Shown here: piece by piece, positions 19,796 to 28,815 of the stretch
Numbering within the stretch: the stretch's first letter is position 1
How the letters are laid out: each line of letters starts with the position of its first letter
DNA from: a virus
IMG/VR virus record: IMGVR_UViG_3300025237_000001
Location: 124,001-188,000 of that record
Reading direction: 5' to 3' (one strand)
Length of the DNA stretch: 64,000 nt
Made by a program: the position numbers and the translations under genes
The notes under the pieces: generated by a model
The model's database searches: none
The model's input: the letters and a program-made list of their open reading frames with translations, nothing else
What the model was told of the DNA's origin: nothing

Positions 19796-21541
19796 ATGGC
19801 AGAAAAAATCAATATCCCAATTCCAGTTTGTACCGATGTTAACGGAGTTTCATTAAATGAATTCCAATACAACACCGATGGTACAGTTGTTGGCATATTA
19901 AGTAGTGGTGATGAAACTAATTTAAGCTATAACTGCTGTACAGCGGAAGGGTGGTTTTTTGACCCAACTGACACCAAATGCTATTGGGCTGATACGTGTG
20001 TCAATGGTGGTAACTACCACATTGTTTTAGACCCAGCTGGAAACACTGGTGCATATTTCCAAGTCAATGAAGATGAGGAAGATTATTGTTCATTGGAACT
20101 TAATTTTAGTTTCTTATTAAGAGTTGATTGTCAAAAATTAATAGGGGATTTAAAAGGATTTTTAGAAGATATACATTTAGAAGTGGCTATTGAGAAGGTT
20201 ATTTATGACCCATCGTTACCAATTCCAAATAACTTAGAAGAGATTGCAAGAAAAGATTTATTCAACATAGGTGATATCGTTACTTTCCTAGATGGAAATA
20301 TCAACACTGGTATTTTAATGGGTGATAATGAAACTAAAGTCAATAAGAAAATTTCAATACCAGAACCAGAACCAAGAACTTGTGAGAATATCATAAATGA
20401 ATTCTTAGATGATATGGTACCTAATGCTAATGTGGTAAATGATTTCTCGTTAAATTCAGATTGGTTTGAATTTAACTTAACTATCGATAATCCAGCGGTA
20501 TTACAAACAATATTTAATGAAAGAGTTAAAGTTTCCATAATTGGAAATACATTAACTAATTTCGCTATTTTACTAGATGATGTACAATTGAATAAAGTGT
20601 GTAGAGTACCTAATCCACCACCATTCTTGGATGTGGATTGCCCTTCATTTGATTTAAAAAGAATTATAGATAATAAAAAATCTTGGGTTGAGAATTTATC
20701 ATACATTACAAGAGAATTTGATTTAGATAGAAGAGAAACTAAATACGATATTAATCACGAGAAACTTTCAATTAATACAAAAGAAATAGACTTAGCATTA
20801 AACCCAGCGCAAGCAATTGAAAATGATGTGGTTACATCCATTGTTGGTAATGAATGTTTATTAGCACCAGCTACTGGTTGTACATCTAATAAGTCTACAC
20901 ATCAGTGTGTAGATTTAAGACCGTTTATAACCACTGAAATAGTGGATAATGACGATTTAATTAATATGTTAATCGATGTTAAAAATAGGAAAACACTTAG
21001 TGCTTACCCAACTTTAGAGTTAATGTATTATAGATATTTAAATAGTATGGCACATTGTGGTGTTAGTACTAATGCCTTGGATATAGATTCAGTCAATACA
21101 TTCTTAGATTTAATTGGTTACTATTGGTCAGATTTAATTGAACAAGTAGTGCCAGCGACAACGATTTGGGGTTCATCGGTAACAAATGGTGATGGTGGTA
21201 ATAATAGTAGTAGTATTTTTGGTTCTAACAAATTTGTTTATAGAAAAGGAACTAGCTTCTTTTGTACTGAATCAGCTTATTATCCAGTACCAAGTCCAGT
21301 TAATGGAGTTGAAAGTGTTGGTGTACTATCAGAAGATATCACAGATAGGTTAAATAAAAAACTTTCAATACCAGTACCTACAAGATGTGAGTCTATATCA
21401 ATCAAACAACAAAATTATGGTTCAGAATTCTTAGGGACTATAACTCAAAATGGCGATGGTAAAACTCCATCACCATCTGGTAGTACTATTTCAATAACTG
21501 AAACAATTATCGATGAATGTGATTTAATTGAGAAATGTTAA
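19796..21541 (+). CDS. Tail/fibre structural protein, unknown family
   Basis: The 581-residue protein carries one Cys-pair module near its N-terminus (YNCCTAEGW, then DTKCYWAD) like those in the two proteins at 14339 and 17557. A phrase of the type NKK(L/I)SIP(V/E)P occurs twice (near residues 180 and 520), so there may be an internal duplication. It has its own late-type promoter. I recognise no domain family. Confidence 0.55.
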   Translation: MAEKINIPIPVCTDVNGVSLNEFQYNTDGTVVGILSSGDETNLSYNCCTAEGWFFDPTDTKCYWADTCVNGGNYHIVLDPAGNTGAYFQVNEDEEDYCSLELNFSFLLRVDCQKLIGDLKGFLEDIHLEVAIEKVIYDPSLPIPNNLEEIARKDLFNIGDIVTFLDGNINTGILMGDNETKVNKKISIPEPEPRTCENIINEFLDDMVPNANVVNDFSLNSDWFEFNLTIDNPAVLQTIFNERVKVSIIGNTLTNFAILLDDVQLNKVCRVPNPPPFLDVDCPSFDLKRIIDNKKSWVENLSYITREFDLDRRETKYDINHEKLSINTKEIDLALNPAQAIENDVVTSIVGNECLLAPATGCTSNKSTHQCVDLRPFITTEIVDNDDLINMLIDVKNRKTLSAYPTLELMYYRYLNSMAHCGVSTNALDIDSVNTFLDLIGYYWSDLIEQVVPATTIWGSSVTNGDGGNNSSSIFGSNKFVYRKGTSFFCTESAYYPVPSPVNGVESVGVLSEDITDRLNKKLSIPVPTRCESISIKQQNYGSEFLGTITQNGDGKTPSPSGSTISITETIIDECDLIEKC

Positions 21542-21560
21542 TTGAATAGGTGTTTTTTTT

Positions 21561-21569
21561 ATATTTATA
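21561..21569 (+). promoter_or_regulatory. Putative late promoter (ATATTTATA)
   Basis: A consensus copy lies 32 bases before the next ATG, directly after a run of eight T. Confidence 0.65.
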
Positions 21570-21592
21570 TGAAAGACTAAAAATATTCAAAC

Positions 21593-21886
21593 ATGAGCAT
21601 TAACACAATTAAATTAAAAATTTCTGGAATAACAAACGGTGGATTAAATACTGCATTTGAAATGAGGGATGTCTTAACAGATATTACCGACACTTTTTCA
21701 GGTGCGACAGGGAATACAATTAACCATTTAGGTGAGTATACTGTAGATACTTTACCAACTGGTGTGGTAGGTAATACAGCTTATGTAACAGATGCAATAA
21801 CGCCAACATACTTAAGTACGTTAACAGGTGGTGGAAATATTTATTGCCCAGTATTTCGTAATTTAACTGTTTGGGTGTCACATTAA
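21593..21886 (+). CDS. Small virion-associated protein, unknown
   Basis: This 97-residue protein is Thr/Gly-rich with no recognisable motif. Its own late-type promoter and its place between tail genes suggest a structural part. Confidence 0.5.
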   Translation: MSINTIKLKISGITNGGLNTAFEMRDVLTDITDTFSGATGNTINHLGEYTVDTLPTGVVGNTAYVTDAITPTYLSTLTGGGNIYCPVFRNLTVWVSH

Positions 21887-21943
21887 CTCTTTAATTTTTA
21901 ATATTGTTCATTATATTATTATTAATGAATAATTAAAAAATTG

Positions 21944-21952
21944 ATATTTATT
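21944..21952 (+). promoter_or_regulatory. Putative late promoter (ATATTTATT)
   Basis: The motif lies 21 bases before the next ATG. Confidence 0.55.
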
Positions 21953-21964
21953 AAATAAAGAAAC

Positions 21965-22225
21965 ATGCCGATATTATTAAAGAAAATAGATGGGAGTATT
22001 ATAAGCTTATTTGACAGTAATAACTCAGATTTTGTAGGTGAAATAATACACATAAAAAGAGTTGTTGGTGAATTAGGATTAGAAGACTATATCTTAGTAT
22101 CATCCTTGGAAGGGTTTGTACAAGACTTTTCACGAGTTATTGACGCTGAGTTTTGTGAAACAACCCCTGTGACTTTCGGTCCTAACGGTTGCTCAAATTA
22201 CACGGATTTAAGTTTATCATATTAA
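21965..22225 (+). CDS. Small protein in tail block, unknown
   Basis: This 86-residue protein reads as a compact beta domain (EIIHIKRVVGELGLEDYILVSSLEG). No family is recognised. Its stop shares a base with the next ATG, so the two genes are coupled. Confidence 0.5.
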   Translation: MPILLKKIDGSIISLFDSNNSDFVGEIIHIKRVVGELGLEDYILVSSLEGFVQDFSRVIDAEFCETTPVTFGPNGCSNYTDLSLSY

Positions 22226-23646
22226 TGAGACATCAAGAAAGAGTATATATACAAACTGCACAAACATGTGTAAGGAACAAAATTATTAACATAGTTAATA
22301 TGAGTTCGGATATTTGCGAATTTAATGAACCATCTTTCAGTATGTCAGGTGCTAGTAAAATTATGACTGGTACAACGATTTCTGATGATAATATTCATAT
22401 TGTTGATACAGGAACTACATTTGACTTATCATTCACTTTCACAGGTAATGTGGAGACGTTTATCAATACAGACACAAATTTCAAATACGATATTTACCCT
22501 TACAACTACCCTAGTAGTACATTTACCGCACCACTAATATTTTCATCTGGTGAAATTGGATGGGATACATTTAGTGGTACCTCAGCATTTACGGATACTT
22601 TACTATTTTCGGAATTTGCCGTAGATGGAGAATATCTAGTTAAAGGTAGTTACGATTTTACAACTTGTACAGAGTATTTAAGTGCATTGGGTGATATTAA
22701 CAATACTTCAATGATGATTGGTACCGAATACGGATTATATAACCCAGAATTTGATAGTTATTTTGCTTTAATAAATAAAGCAACAAAACCAGTATTTACA
22801 TTATCACCAACTGATAACACTAGATTAGGTGCTTTAATTGTAGAATCAACTACAGTGTCGGGAGAAACATCTATTACAACCACATCATCATGGCTTGGCT
22901 CACCAATAGTGGCTTTAAATGGTATTTCATTAGCTGAAGGTGAATCTAAAGATTTTGAAACTGTAAATAACACAATATATTTTAATTCACCGTTGGTTAC
23001 ATCGGATATAGTAACAGTAGCATATGTTGGTAGTGGAGCTGAAAATGGATTGGTATCAGAGTCTTTTATAGTTGAAGACCCAATAGTATCAGGGACTACT
23101 GATGGTGAAGGAACCAATCAGTATTACTATAATACCGATATTAGTAAATTTGAGGTTTACATGTTAACAGAAGCAGTAGAATTTAATGACATTATAGTTA
23201 CTTTAAATGGTGTTACATTAGCGAATGTTGCGGATTATAGCCAATCTTTAGTGAACTCTAAAAGAATAATATTAAATGGTATTATACTCGACAAAGATGT
23301 TATCACAATAACATATAATAGTTATGGTACTTTTGTGGGTACAATTTATACCGATAATTTCGAAGTTTTTTGGACCGTAAGCCCACCACCAACTAATACA
23401 TCTGGAATTTTCACTGCAATTGCAGCTGATGATGATTCATTTTCTGGTGGAACAATTATATATAGTGCGACAACTCCATATGTAACGAATCTTAATAGTT
23501 ATTCAACTATTCTTGATGTAAGTGGCTATACTGGAACGACATTATTTTATAAAATCGTCAACCAAAAAGATTTCACTTTAATAATTGATGAGATAATAAC
23601 AACAACAACTGACAGTGATATTATACCAATAACACTTTCATTATAA
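22225..23646 (+). CDS. Tail/fibre structural protein, unknown family
   Basis: I place the start at ATG 22225 (TAATG overlap) instead of the in-frame TTG at 22189, giving 473 residues. The protein is Thr/Ser-rich with repeated IxLNGxxL / V.YxGSG phrases near residues 220-360, typical of beta-sandwich repeats in fibre or baseplate appendage proteins. No enzyme motif is visible. Confidence 0.55.
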   Translation: MRHQERVYIQTAQTCVRNKIINIVNMSSDICEFNEPSFSMSGASKIMTGTTISDDNIHIVDTGTTFDLSFTFTGNVETFINTDTNFKYDIYPYNYPSSTFTAPLIFSSGEIGWDTFSGTSAFTDTLLFSEFAVDGEYLVKGSYDFTTCTEYLSALGDINNTSMMIGTEYGLYNPEFDSYFALINKATKPVFTLSPTDNTRLGALIVESTTVSGETSITTTSSWLGSPIVALNGISLAEGESKDFETVNNTIYFNSPLVTSDIVTVAYVGSGAENGLVSESFIVEDPIVSGTTDGEGTNQYYYNTDISKFEVYMLTEAVEFNDIIVTLNGVTLANVADYSQSLVNSKRIILNGIILDKDVITITYNSYGTFVGTIYTDNFEVFWTVSPPPTNTSGIFTAIAADDDSFSGGTIIYSATTPYVTNLNSYSTILDVSGYTGTTLFYKIVNQKDFTLIIDEIITTTTDSDIIPITLSL

Positions 23647-23675
23647 AAAAAAACGAATAATTTATTGATTTATCA

Positions 23676-23684
23676 ATATTTATA
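23676..23684 (+). promoter_or_regulatory. Putative late promoter (ATATTTATA)
   Basis: A consensus copy lies 37 bases before the ATG of the 684-residue fibre-type gene. Confidence 0.65.
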
Positions 23685-23712
23685 ATTAAATTACATATAC
23701 AATAGAAAAGTT

Positions 23713-25767
23713 ATGAGCTATATAATTAAAAGTACGACCCCATTTGCAAGTACAAAGTTAACAGACAAAGGTAGAGAAAAAATTGCTAAAGGGCAATTAA
23801 ACTTCTCCACATGGTCAATTGGTGACTCTGAAATTAACTATGATAGAGAAGTTTTCGTTCAAGGTGACGTTATAACTGGAACTACAAGAGTTTTAAGACC
23901 TAAAGATAAACAACCTAATTTAAAATCCTTAATAAACAATAGTAGTGGATTCAACTCATTTGCGTTTGGTTCAGAGGACATTAGATGTATTAAAGTTACA
24001 GTTGATAATGAAGCTGATGAAAGAGGATTCTTTGAAGGTGATTTAGCCACAGGGTTCGTAACTAGCCTTACTGGGTCAACCAGTGGGTCAACATTACCTG
24101 AATATATTAGACTTTCTGGTGGAACGTTAAATTTTTCAGTTGTAAATGGTGGAACTACAATTGATATTACTGACTCTGGGGCTGTTGAAGGTGATTTCTT
24201 ATTACTAAAAACAGGTTATTCAGATTATACCAATGATGCACCAGAACCACATTTATGGTTTAAAGTACAAGGTGTTGCTGGAAGTGTTATTACAGTAGAT
24301 AGAGAATTACCAAGTTTTACTACTGGTGATACAAAATATATATTATATAAAGGTGGTCAAATTTATGACAACGAACCAGATAGTATCGCATATTGGGATA
24401 CAGGTACATTATCATTTGATAGCTCATGTGATATAACTACTATGGACGTTCCAATGTGGAACATGAACATTCCATATTCAGCTGATATTATTGGAACTAC
24501 AGGAACAACAGAGTATGAAAAACATATTAATTATGGTTCATACGATTATATAAGTCAAAAAGATTCATATTTAGATGATATAACACAAATAGTTACTTCT
24601 GACCAAATTAAAGAAGATTTTGATTCAATGGGAATTATCCATTATTCAAATAAAACGATTTCAAATTTATATGGTGAATTTCTTCATATAGATGGTGCAA
24701 CTAAACAAGTTAAAATTCATTTACCAAATTTAATGTACCATAGAAAAGCTTTTAGTGGTTCAACAACTGGTGATAAAATGGGTATGACATTCATAGCTAG
24801 TGGTACATCAACAACAAATGGTATTGGATTAAGATATGTTTCATTAGTAGAAGATGGGAGTTTAGTAATTAACACCCCTATTGCCATTGGTAGAGTTTAC
24901 CCTGATTTAAAAATCATTGTAATCGATGACCCAGAGGTTCTTGCTGCAATGTCATATAAGTCAAACAGAAATTGGACATTACCTAAATTTAATTTAGCAT
25001 TATCAAACTCTCAAAAGGGTGTAGGTGGTGGACTTTTAAATATAAATGAAACAATATACGTAACATATACACTTGATAATGAAAGTGGTTCAGGTATTGC
25101 ACCAGCGTTACCAAATCAATCTATTGCAAAACTATTAAATAATACCACATCAGAATTAGATGTATTATTTAATATTGAAGATATTAATTTATTTCCATTC
25201 ATGAGAGATGATGACACTACGGACGGATTTTATGCTGACACATTTAAAGTATTATTTCAAATAGTACCTAACGGTGGTACTCTTGAAGCTGATAGTTGGA
25301 GTCAAGTAGATTTCACTTCTTCAGTAAGTGGTGCAACCTTTGTAGATGTGGCAACATTAGAAATGCAAAGTCCATTTGCGGTGACACCTAATTTTAATTT
25401 AAGTGTAGCTTCCACAAGTGGTGCAACGGCATATTCAGTTATTGACACGTTAACTATGCCACCGAGTGTCTCACCAGAATTATTACAATTTGGTGATGAA
25501 AGATTTTTTTATGGAAATGTTGAAACCTTTATTGGTGCAACAATTTACAAAACAATATTCAAAATTTCAATCAATGCTAATGATTTCCGTTCAACTGGGA
25601 ATGCAAGTAAACAACTTATCACAGACACATCACAACCGAATATTAAGGTGAGTGAAGTAGGTATTTATGATTCAGATGGGGATTTAGTAATAATAAGCAA
25701 ACTTAGTGACCCAGTAGAACTGGCATCAGGTAAAACGGTAATTTTAGAATTATCAATGGACTTTTAA
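23713..25767 (+). CDS. Tail fibre/appendage protein, paralogue A
   Basis: The 684-residue protein has an N-terminal domain (TKLTDKGREKIAKGQLNFS, then WSIGDSE.NYD) that matches the N-terminus of the next gene (AKLTPFGRQQLL, then FSLGDSDASYL). The shared domain is probably the attachment point to the baseplate and the divergent remainder the distal part. Near the C-terminus ISEVGIYDSDGDLV-like text (VSEVGIYDSDGD) recurs as VSEMALYDTFNN in the paralogue. It ends 3 bases before that gene. Confidence 0.65.
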   Translation: MSYIIKSTTPFASTKLTDKGREKIAKGQLNFSTWSIGDSEINYDREVFVQGDVITGTTRVLRPKDKQPNLKSLINNSSGFNSFAFGSEDIRCIKVTVDNEADERGFFEGDLATGFVTSLTGSTSGSTLPEYIRLSGGTLNFSVVNGGTTIDITDSGAVEGDFLLLKTGYSDYTNDAPEPHLWFKVQGVAGSVITVDRELPSFTTGDTKYILYKGGQIYDNEPDSIAYWDTGTLSFDSSCDITTMDVPMWNMNIPYSADIIGTTGTTEYEKHINYGSYDYISQKDSYLDDITQIVTSDQIKEDFDSMGIIHYSNKTISNLYGEFLHIDGATKQVKIHLPNLMYHRKAFSGSTTGDKMGMTFIASGTSTTNGIGLRYVSLVEDGSLVINTPIAIGRVYPDLKIIVIDDPEVLAAMSYKSNRNWTLPKFNLALSNSQKGVGGGLLNINETIYVTYTLDNESGSGIAPALPNQSIAKLLNNTTSELDVLFNIEDINLFPFMRDDDTTDGFYADTFKVLFQIVPNGGTLEADSWSQVDFTSSVSGATFVDVATLEMQSPFAVTPNFNLSVASTSGATAYSVIDTLTMPPSVSPELLQFGDERFFYGNVETFIGATIYKTIFKISINANDFRSTGNASKQLITDTSQPNIKVSEVGIYDSDGDLVIISKLSDPVELASGKTVILELSMDF

Positions 25768-25770
25768 GAT

Positions 25771-26973
25771 ATGGGATTTATAACAAGCGCAAATACAATA
25801 ACAATTACAGCCAAATTAACTCCATTTGGTAGACAACAATTATTAACCAATAGTAGTAGTATTATTACACAATTTAGTTTGGGTGATAGTGACGCTAGTT
25901 ATTTAGGTGAATTACCCTTAGATATGGGTAAAGTTCCAGCATTATCTGGAGAAATAGGAGTTAATGAATTATTTAGTAATGGACTTTGGTCAGGAGTTGC
26001 CATAGAGTCACCTATTGTTGTAAATGGTTTTGGTGATACAAGAAAACCAGTACAAGCTGGTTCAAATCAAGTAGTTATCACCCCAGTAAGTCAAGGTATT
26101 ACAGGGATTACAGGAACGTCATTGACTCAACTAATAGTTAATAGAACTGAAGGTGATACCGATGGTAATGCTAATTTATTCAAATCATTTGGGTTACCAC
26201 TTACACAAGATGATAAAAACTTATATACAACATTCGTATCACCAACTGGGTATTTAGATACAGCAATTAGAAATTTTAATCAAGATAAAGTATTGGTTAT
26301 TGCAATTGATAAATGTATGTATGGTGAAATTATAGATGGAAAATCGGTTCACGTTGAATTAGAAACTACTGGTGCAACGACATATAACTTATACACAGCA
26401 TTCCAAAAGAGTTTAACACCAAAATCAAGTCTTGATAGTCAAGTGTCAGAAAACTTAGACTTAGGTGCTGGTATTGGTAAGAATATTGCGTTCTTATTTT
26501 CTGATGAAGTTCAGAAACCTAATAGTGACGCAACCAAAAGTTGGGCAACAGGTAGTGGACAAATTAAATCACATAGTCTTAATAGTAAAGAGTCGTTTAA
26601 TTCACTTTCAGTACCATCAACATCAACTAACATGGACCATGCAGTAGGTATCGCTTATCTAGATAAGGGGATTATTGTAATTACACATCCAGATATTGTA
26701 GACAATTACGACCCAATATCTGCCAGTGGGACAACAACAGTAACTTATAATCATATTTCAAATGAAGTTGCTCAAAATATTACATGTGTGGTTGAAAGAA
26801 CTGAGTTTGCTTCAACAACAAACAATACTTGGAGTGATGGTGATTTAATCAGAGTTAGTGAAATGGCATTATATGATACGTTTAATAATGTTATAGCATA
26901 TGCAAAGAGTAACGACCATATTATCATTGGTGCCAGTCAATATATGGTATTAGGTGTTAGAATTTTAGTATAA
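25771..26973 (+). CDS. Tail fibre/appendage protein, paralogue B
   Basis: The 400-residue protein is a shorter paralogue of the gene before it, sharing the KLTxxGR..L ... F.LGDS N-terminal block and a C-terminal RVSEMALYD block. The middle differs. Two paralogues side by side suggest either two appendages or a heteromeric fibre. It is the last gene of the tail block. Confidence 0.65.
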   Translation: MGFITSANTITITAKLTPFGRQQLLTNSSSIITQFSLGDSDASYLGELPLDMGKVPALSGEIGVNELFSNGLWSGVAIESPIVVNGFGDTRKPVQAGSNQVVITPVSQGITGITGTSLTQLIVNRTEGDTDGNANLFKSFGLPLTQDDKNLYTTFVSPTGYLDTAIRNFNQDKVLVIAIDKCMYGEIIDGKSVHVELETTGATTYNLYTAFQKSLTPKSSLDSQVSENLDLGAGIGKNIAFLFSDEVQKPNSDATKSWATGSGQIKSHSLNSKESFNSLSVPSTSTNMDHAVGIAYLDKGIIVITHPDIVDNYDPISASGTTTVTYNHISNEVAQNITCVVERTEFASTTNNTWSDGDLIRVSEMALYDTFNNVIAYAKSNDHIIIGASQYMVLGVRILV

Positions 26974-27020
26974 AACTTTACTTATTTTTTAAATTATATA
27001 TATTAAGCTCATAAATTAAA

Positions 27021-27683
27021 ATGATGAGTAAAAAACAAGAATATGTATTAGGATTAGATGTGTCAACTAAGACCATCGGTATTGCCTTATATGAGGATTT
27101 AGGTGATAAAGGTAATTTAACTGCGTTAACGCATGTTACCCCTAAAATAAAGCCAGTCCCACCTACAAAGACACAAGAATTATTTGAAAAATGTAATATT
27201 TTTGAAGAACAATGTTTGGATAAATATAAAGATTTGAATATAACTAGAGTTATCATTGAAGAACCTTTGTTAAGGTCTAATAATGTTAACACTGTTGGAA
27301 TTCTATTGAAATTCAATGGTATGATTTCAATGGCTGTTTATAAAAAATTGGGTGTGGTACCAGATTTCATCTCGGTATTTGATGCTAGAGCATTTGGGTT
27401 TCCTCAATTAATGGCTATTAGAACTCATAATAAGAAAGGTGAAAGATACCCAGAAAAAGAGATTCAGAAAAAGATAGATGCAGATAAGAAAACGTTGTTT
27501 GGTGCTTATGATTGGAAAATCGATAAGAAAACAGTTATTTGGGAGTTAGTCGCTGACTTATACCCACTAATAAAATGGACATACAATAGAAATATGGTCC
27601 TAGCTAAAGAAAATTACGATATGACCGATGCGGCTACCGCTGTTGAAGGTTATATGAATAAAATCGGCAATTGGAAAAAATAA
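27021..27683 (+). CDS. RuvC-like Holliday junction resolvase
   Basis: The 220-residue protein has the RNase H-fold layout of RuvC: YVLGLDVSTKTIGIAL (D13), RVIIEEPLL (Glu near 79) and DMTDAATAVEGY (D200 and D203). It probably cleaves branched replication and recombination intermediates before packaging, the role endonuclease VII (gp49) plays in T4. It is followed by a strong terminator. Two adjacent ATGs (27021, 27024) are possible starts. Confidence 0.82.
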   Translation: MMSKKQEYVLGLDVSTKTIGIALYEDLGDKGNLTALTHVTPKIKPVPPTKTQELFEKCNIFEEQCLDKYKDLNITRVIIEEPLLRSNNVNTVGILLKFNGMISMAVYKKLGVVPDFISVFDARAFGFPQLMAIRTHNKKGERYPEKEIQKKIDADKKTLFGAYDWKIDKKTVIWELVADLYPLIKWTYNRNMVLAKENYDMTDAATAVEGYMNKIGNWKK

Positions 27684-27701
27684 TCGGTAATGCCGATTTA
27701 C

Positions 27702-27795
27702 TATCTGGCAATTAACGGTAAGAAAAATACTAATGAACCCTTGTTTTTACTACAAAAAACAAGGGTTCATTTTTTTATCTGGTAATTAACGGTAA
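27702..27795 (+). repeat. 20-base imperfect direct repeat flanking a terminator
   Basis: Positions 27702-27721 and 27776-27795 share TATCTGG, then C or T, then AATTAACGGTAA (19 of 20 identical). One copy lies just before and the other just after the terminator hairpin. They could be a duplicated regulatory site or a recombination scar. Confidence 0.75.
27733..27776 (+). terminator. Strong terminator after the resolvase gene
   Basis: A long stem (ATGAACCCTTGTTTTT against AAAAAACAAGGGTTCAT) is followed by a T run. It isolates the tail/resolvase transcript from the primase gene. Confidence 0.92.
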
Positions 27796-27802
27796 TTATA
27801 AT

Positions 27803-27834
27803 TTTGATTTCCGATAAAAAATGAGTATATTTGC
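27803..27834 (+). promoter_or_regulatory. Host-type promoter driving primase, leaderless start
   Basis: TTTG (27803-27806), 19 bases, then TATATTTGC (27826-27834), which is the Bacteroidota -33/-7 promoter. The box ends 3 bases before the ATG, so transcription should begin at or next to the start codon. Confidence 0.85.
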
Positions 27835-27837
27835 AAA

Positions 27838-28815
27838 ATGTCAATGATAGTAAATATATTAGAAAACTTTCTTGGAACTCCTTTTTCACATTATGAAGGG
27901 AAGTCCCAAGTCGCTTTCGATTGCCCTATGTGTGCCGAAGACAAGGGTATGTATGATGGTGATGGGAGAGGTAATCTTGCTGTCAACTACAAACAAGGTG
28001 TATATAAGTGTTGGTCATGTTGGGAACGTAACAATATGTATGGGTCATTACTATGGTTAATACAAAAATACGGTAATAAACAACATTACAAAGATTATTT
28101 ATTAATCGCACCTAAGATTATTCATGATAGACATAAAAAGGAAATCGATGAGGTAATCATCAAAGTAAAATACCCCGAATCTTATAAAAAATTTAGTGAA
28201 AGCACACCATATCATACACAATATGGTGAGGCGAATAGATATGTTAAGGGTAGAGGTCTCCCAGATTCCATTTTAAAGCGATTTAACGTAGGTTTTACAT
28301 GTGATGGTAGAAGAAGAGAAAGAATCATAATTCCATCCTATGACATCAACGGAGAGCTTAATTACTACATTGCTAGGTCATGGAATAAATGGAACAAGGC
28401 TAAATATATGAATCCTGAATCTGACGTAGAAGCCAAAAGTAAACAAGATATCATTTTCAATGAAGGTTTGATTAATTGGGATTCTACAATTTATTTAGTG
28501 GAAGGTGCATTTGACCATATTGTAACTCCAAACTCAATTCCATTATTAGGTAAGTTTATATCAGAAATCTTATTCGATACCCTTCAACGTAAAGCGAAGG
28601 GTGATATTGTAATAGTATTAGATGGTGGTAACGAAGAAAAAAGGGATGCGTTATTATTATATAAGCGATTAAACACACTTAACCTATACAATAGAATTAA
28701 AATAGTTTATTTGCTCGATAAATTTGATTTATCTTTAATATATGAGAAATCTGGACCAAAGGGAATTATGACTACATTGAAAACCGCTCATAAACTCCAA
28801 GAGAGTAGATTGTAA
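27838..28815 (+). CDS. DNA primase, DnaG/gp61-like
   Basis: The 325-residue protein has an N-terminal zinc finger (C29, C32, C58, C61: FDCPMC and KCWSC) and a TOPRIM catalytic domain with YLVEGAFD near 219-226 and VIVLDGGNEE near 260. It makes RNA primers for lagging-strand synthesis with the helicase at the window start. The promoter box is so close that the mRNA should be leaderless. Confidence 0.9.
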   Translation: MSMIVNILENFLGTPFSHYEGKSQVAFDCPMCAEDKGMYDGDGRGNLAVNYKQGVYKCWSCWERNNMYGSLLWLIQKYGNKQHYKDYLLIAPKIIHDRHKKEIDEVIIKVKYPESYKKFSESTPYHTQYGEANRYVKGRGLPDSILKRFNVGFTCDGRRRERIIIPSYDINGELNYYIARSWNKWNKAKYMNPESDVEAKSKQDIIFNEGLINWDSTIYLVEGAFDHIVTPNSIPLLGKFISEILFDTLQRKAKGDIVIVLDGGNEEKRDALLLYKRLNTLNLYNRIKIVYLLDKFDLSLIYEKSGPKGIMTTLKTAHKLQESRL

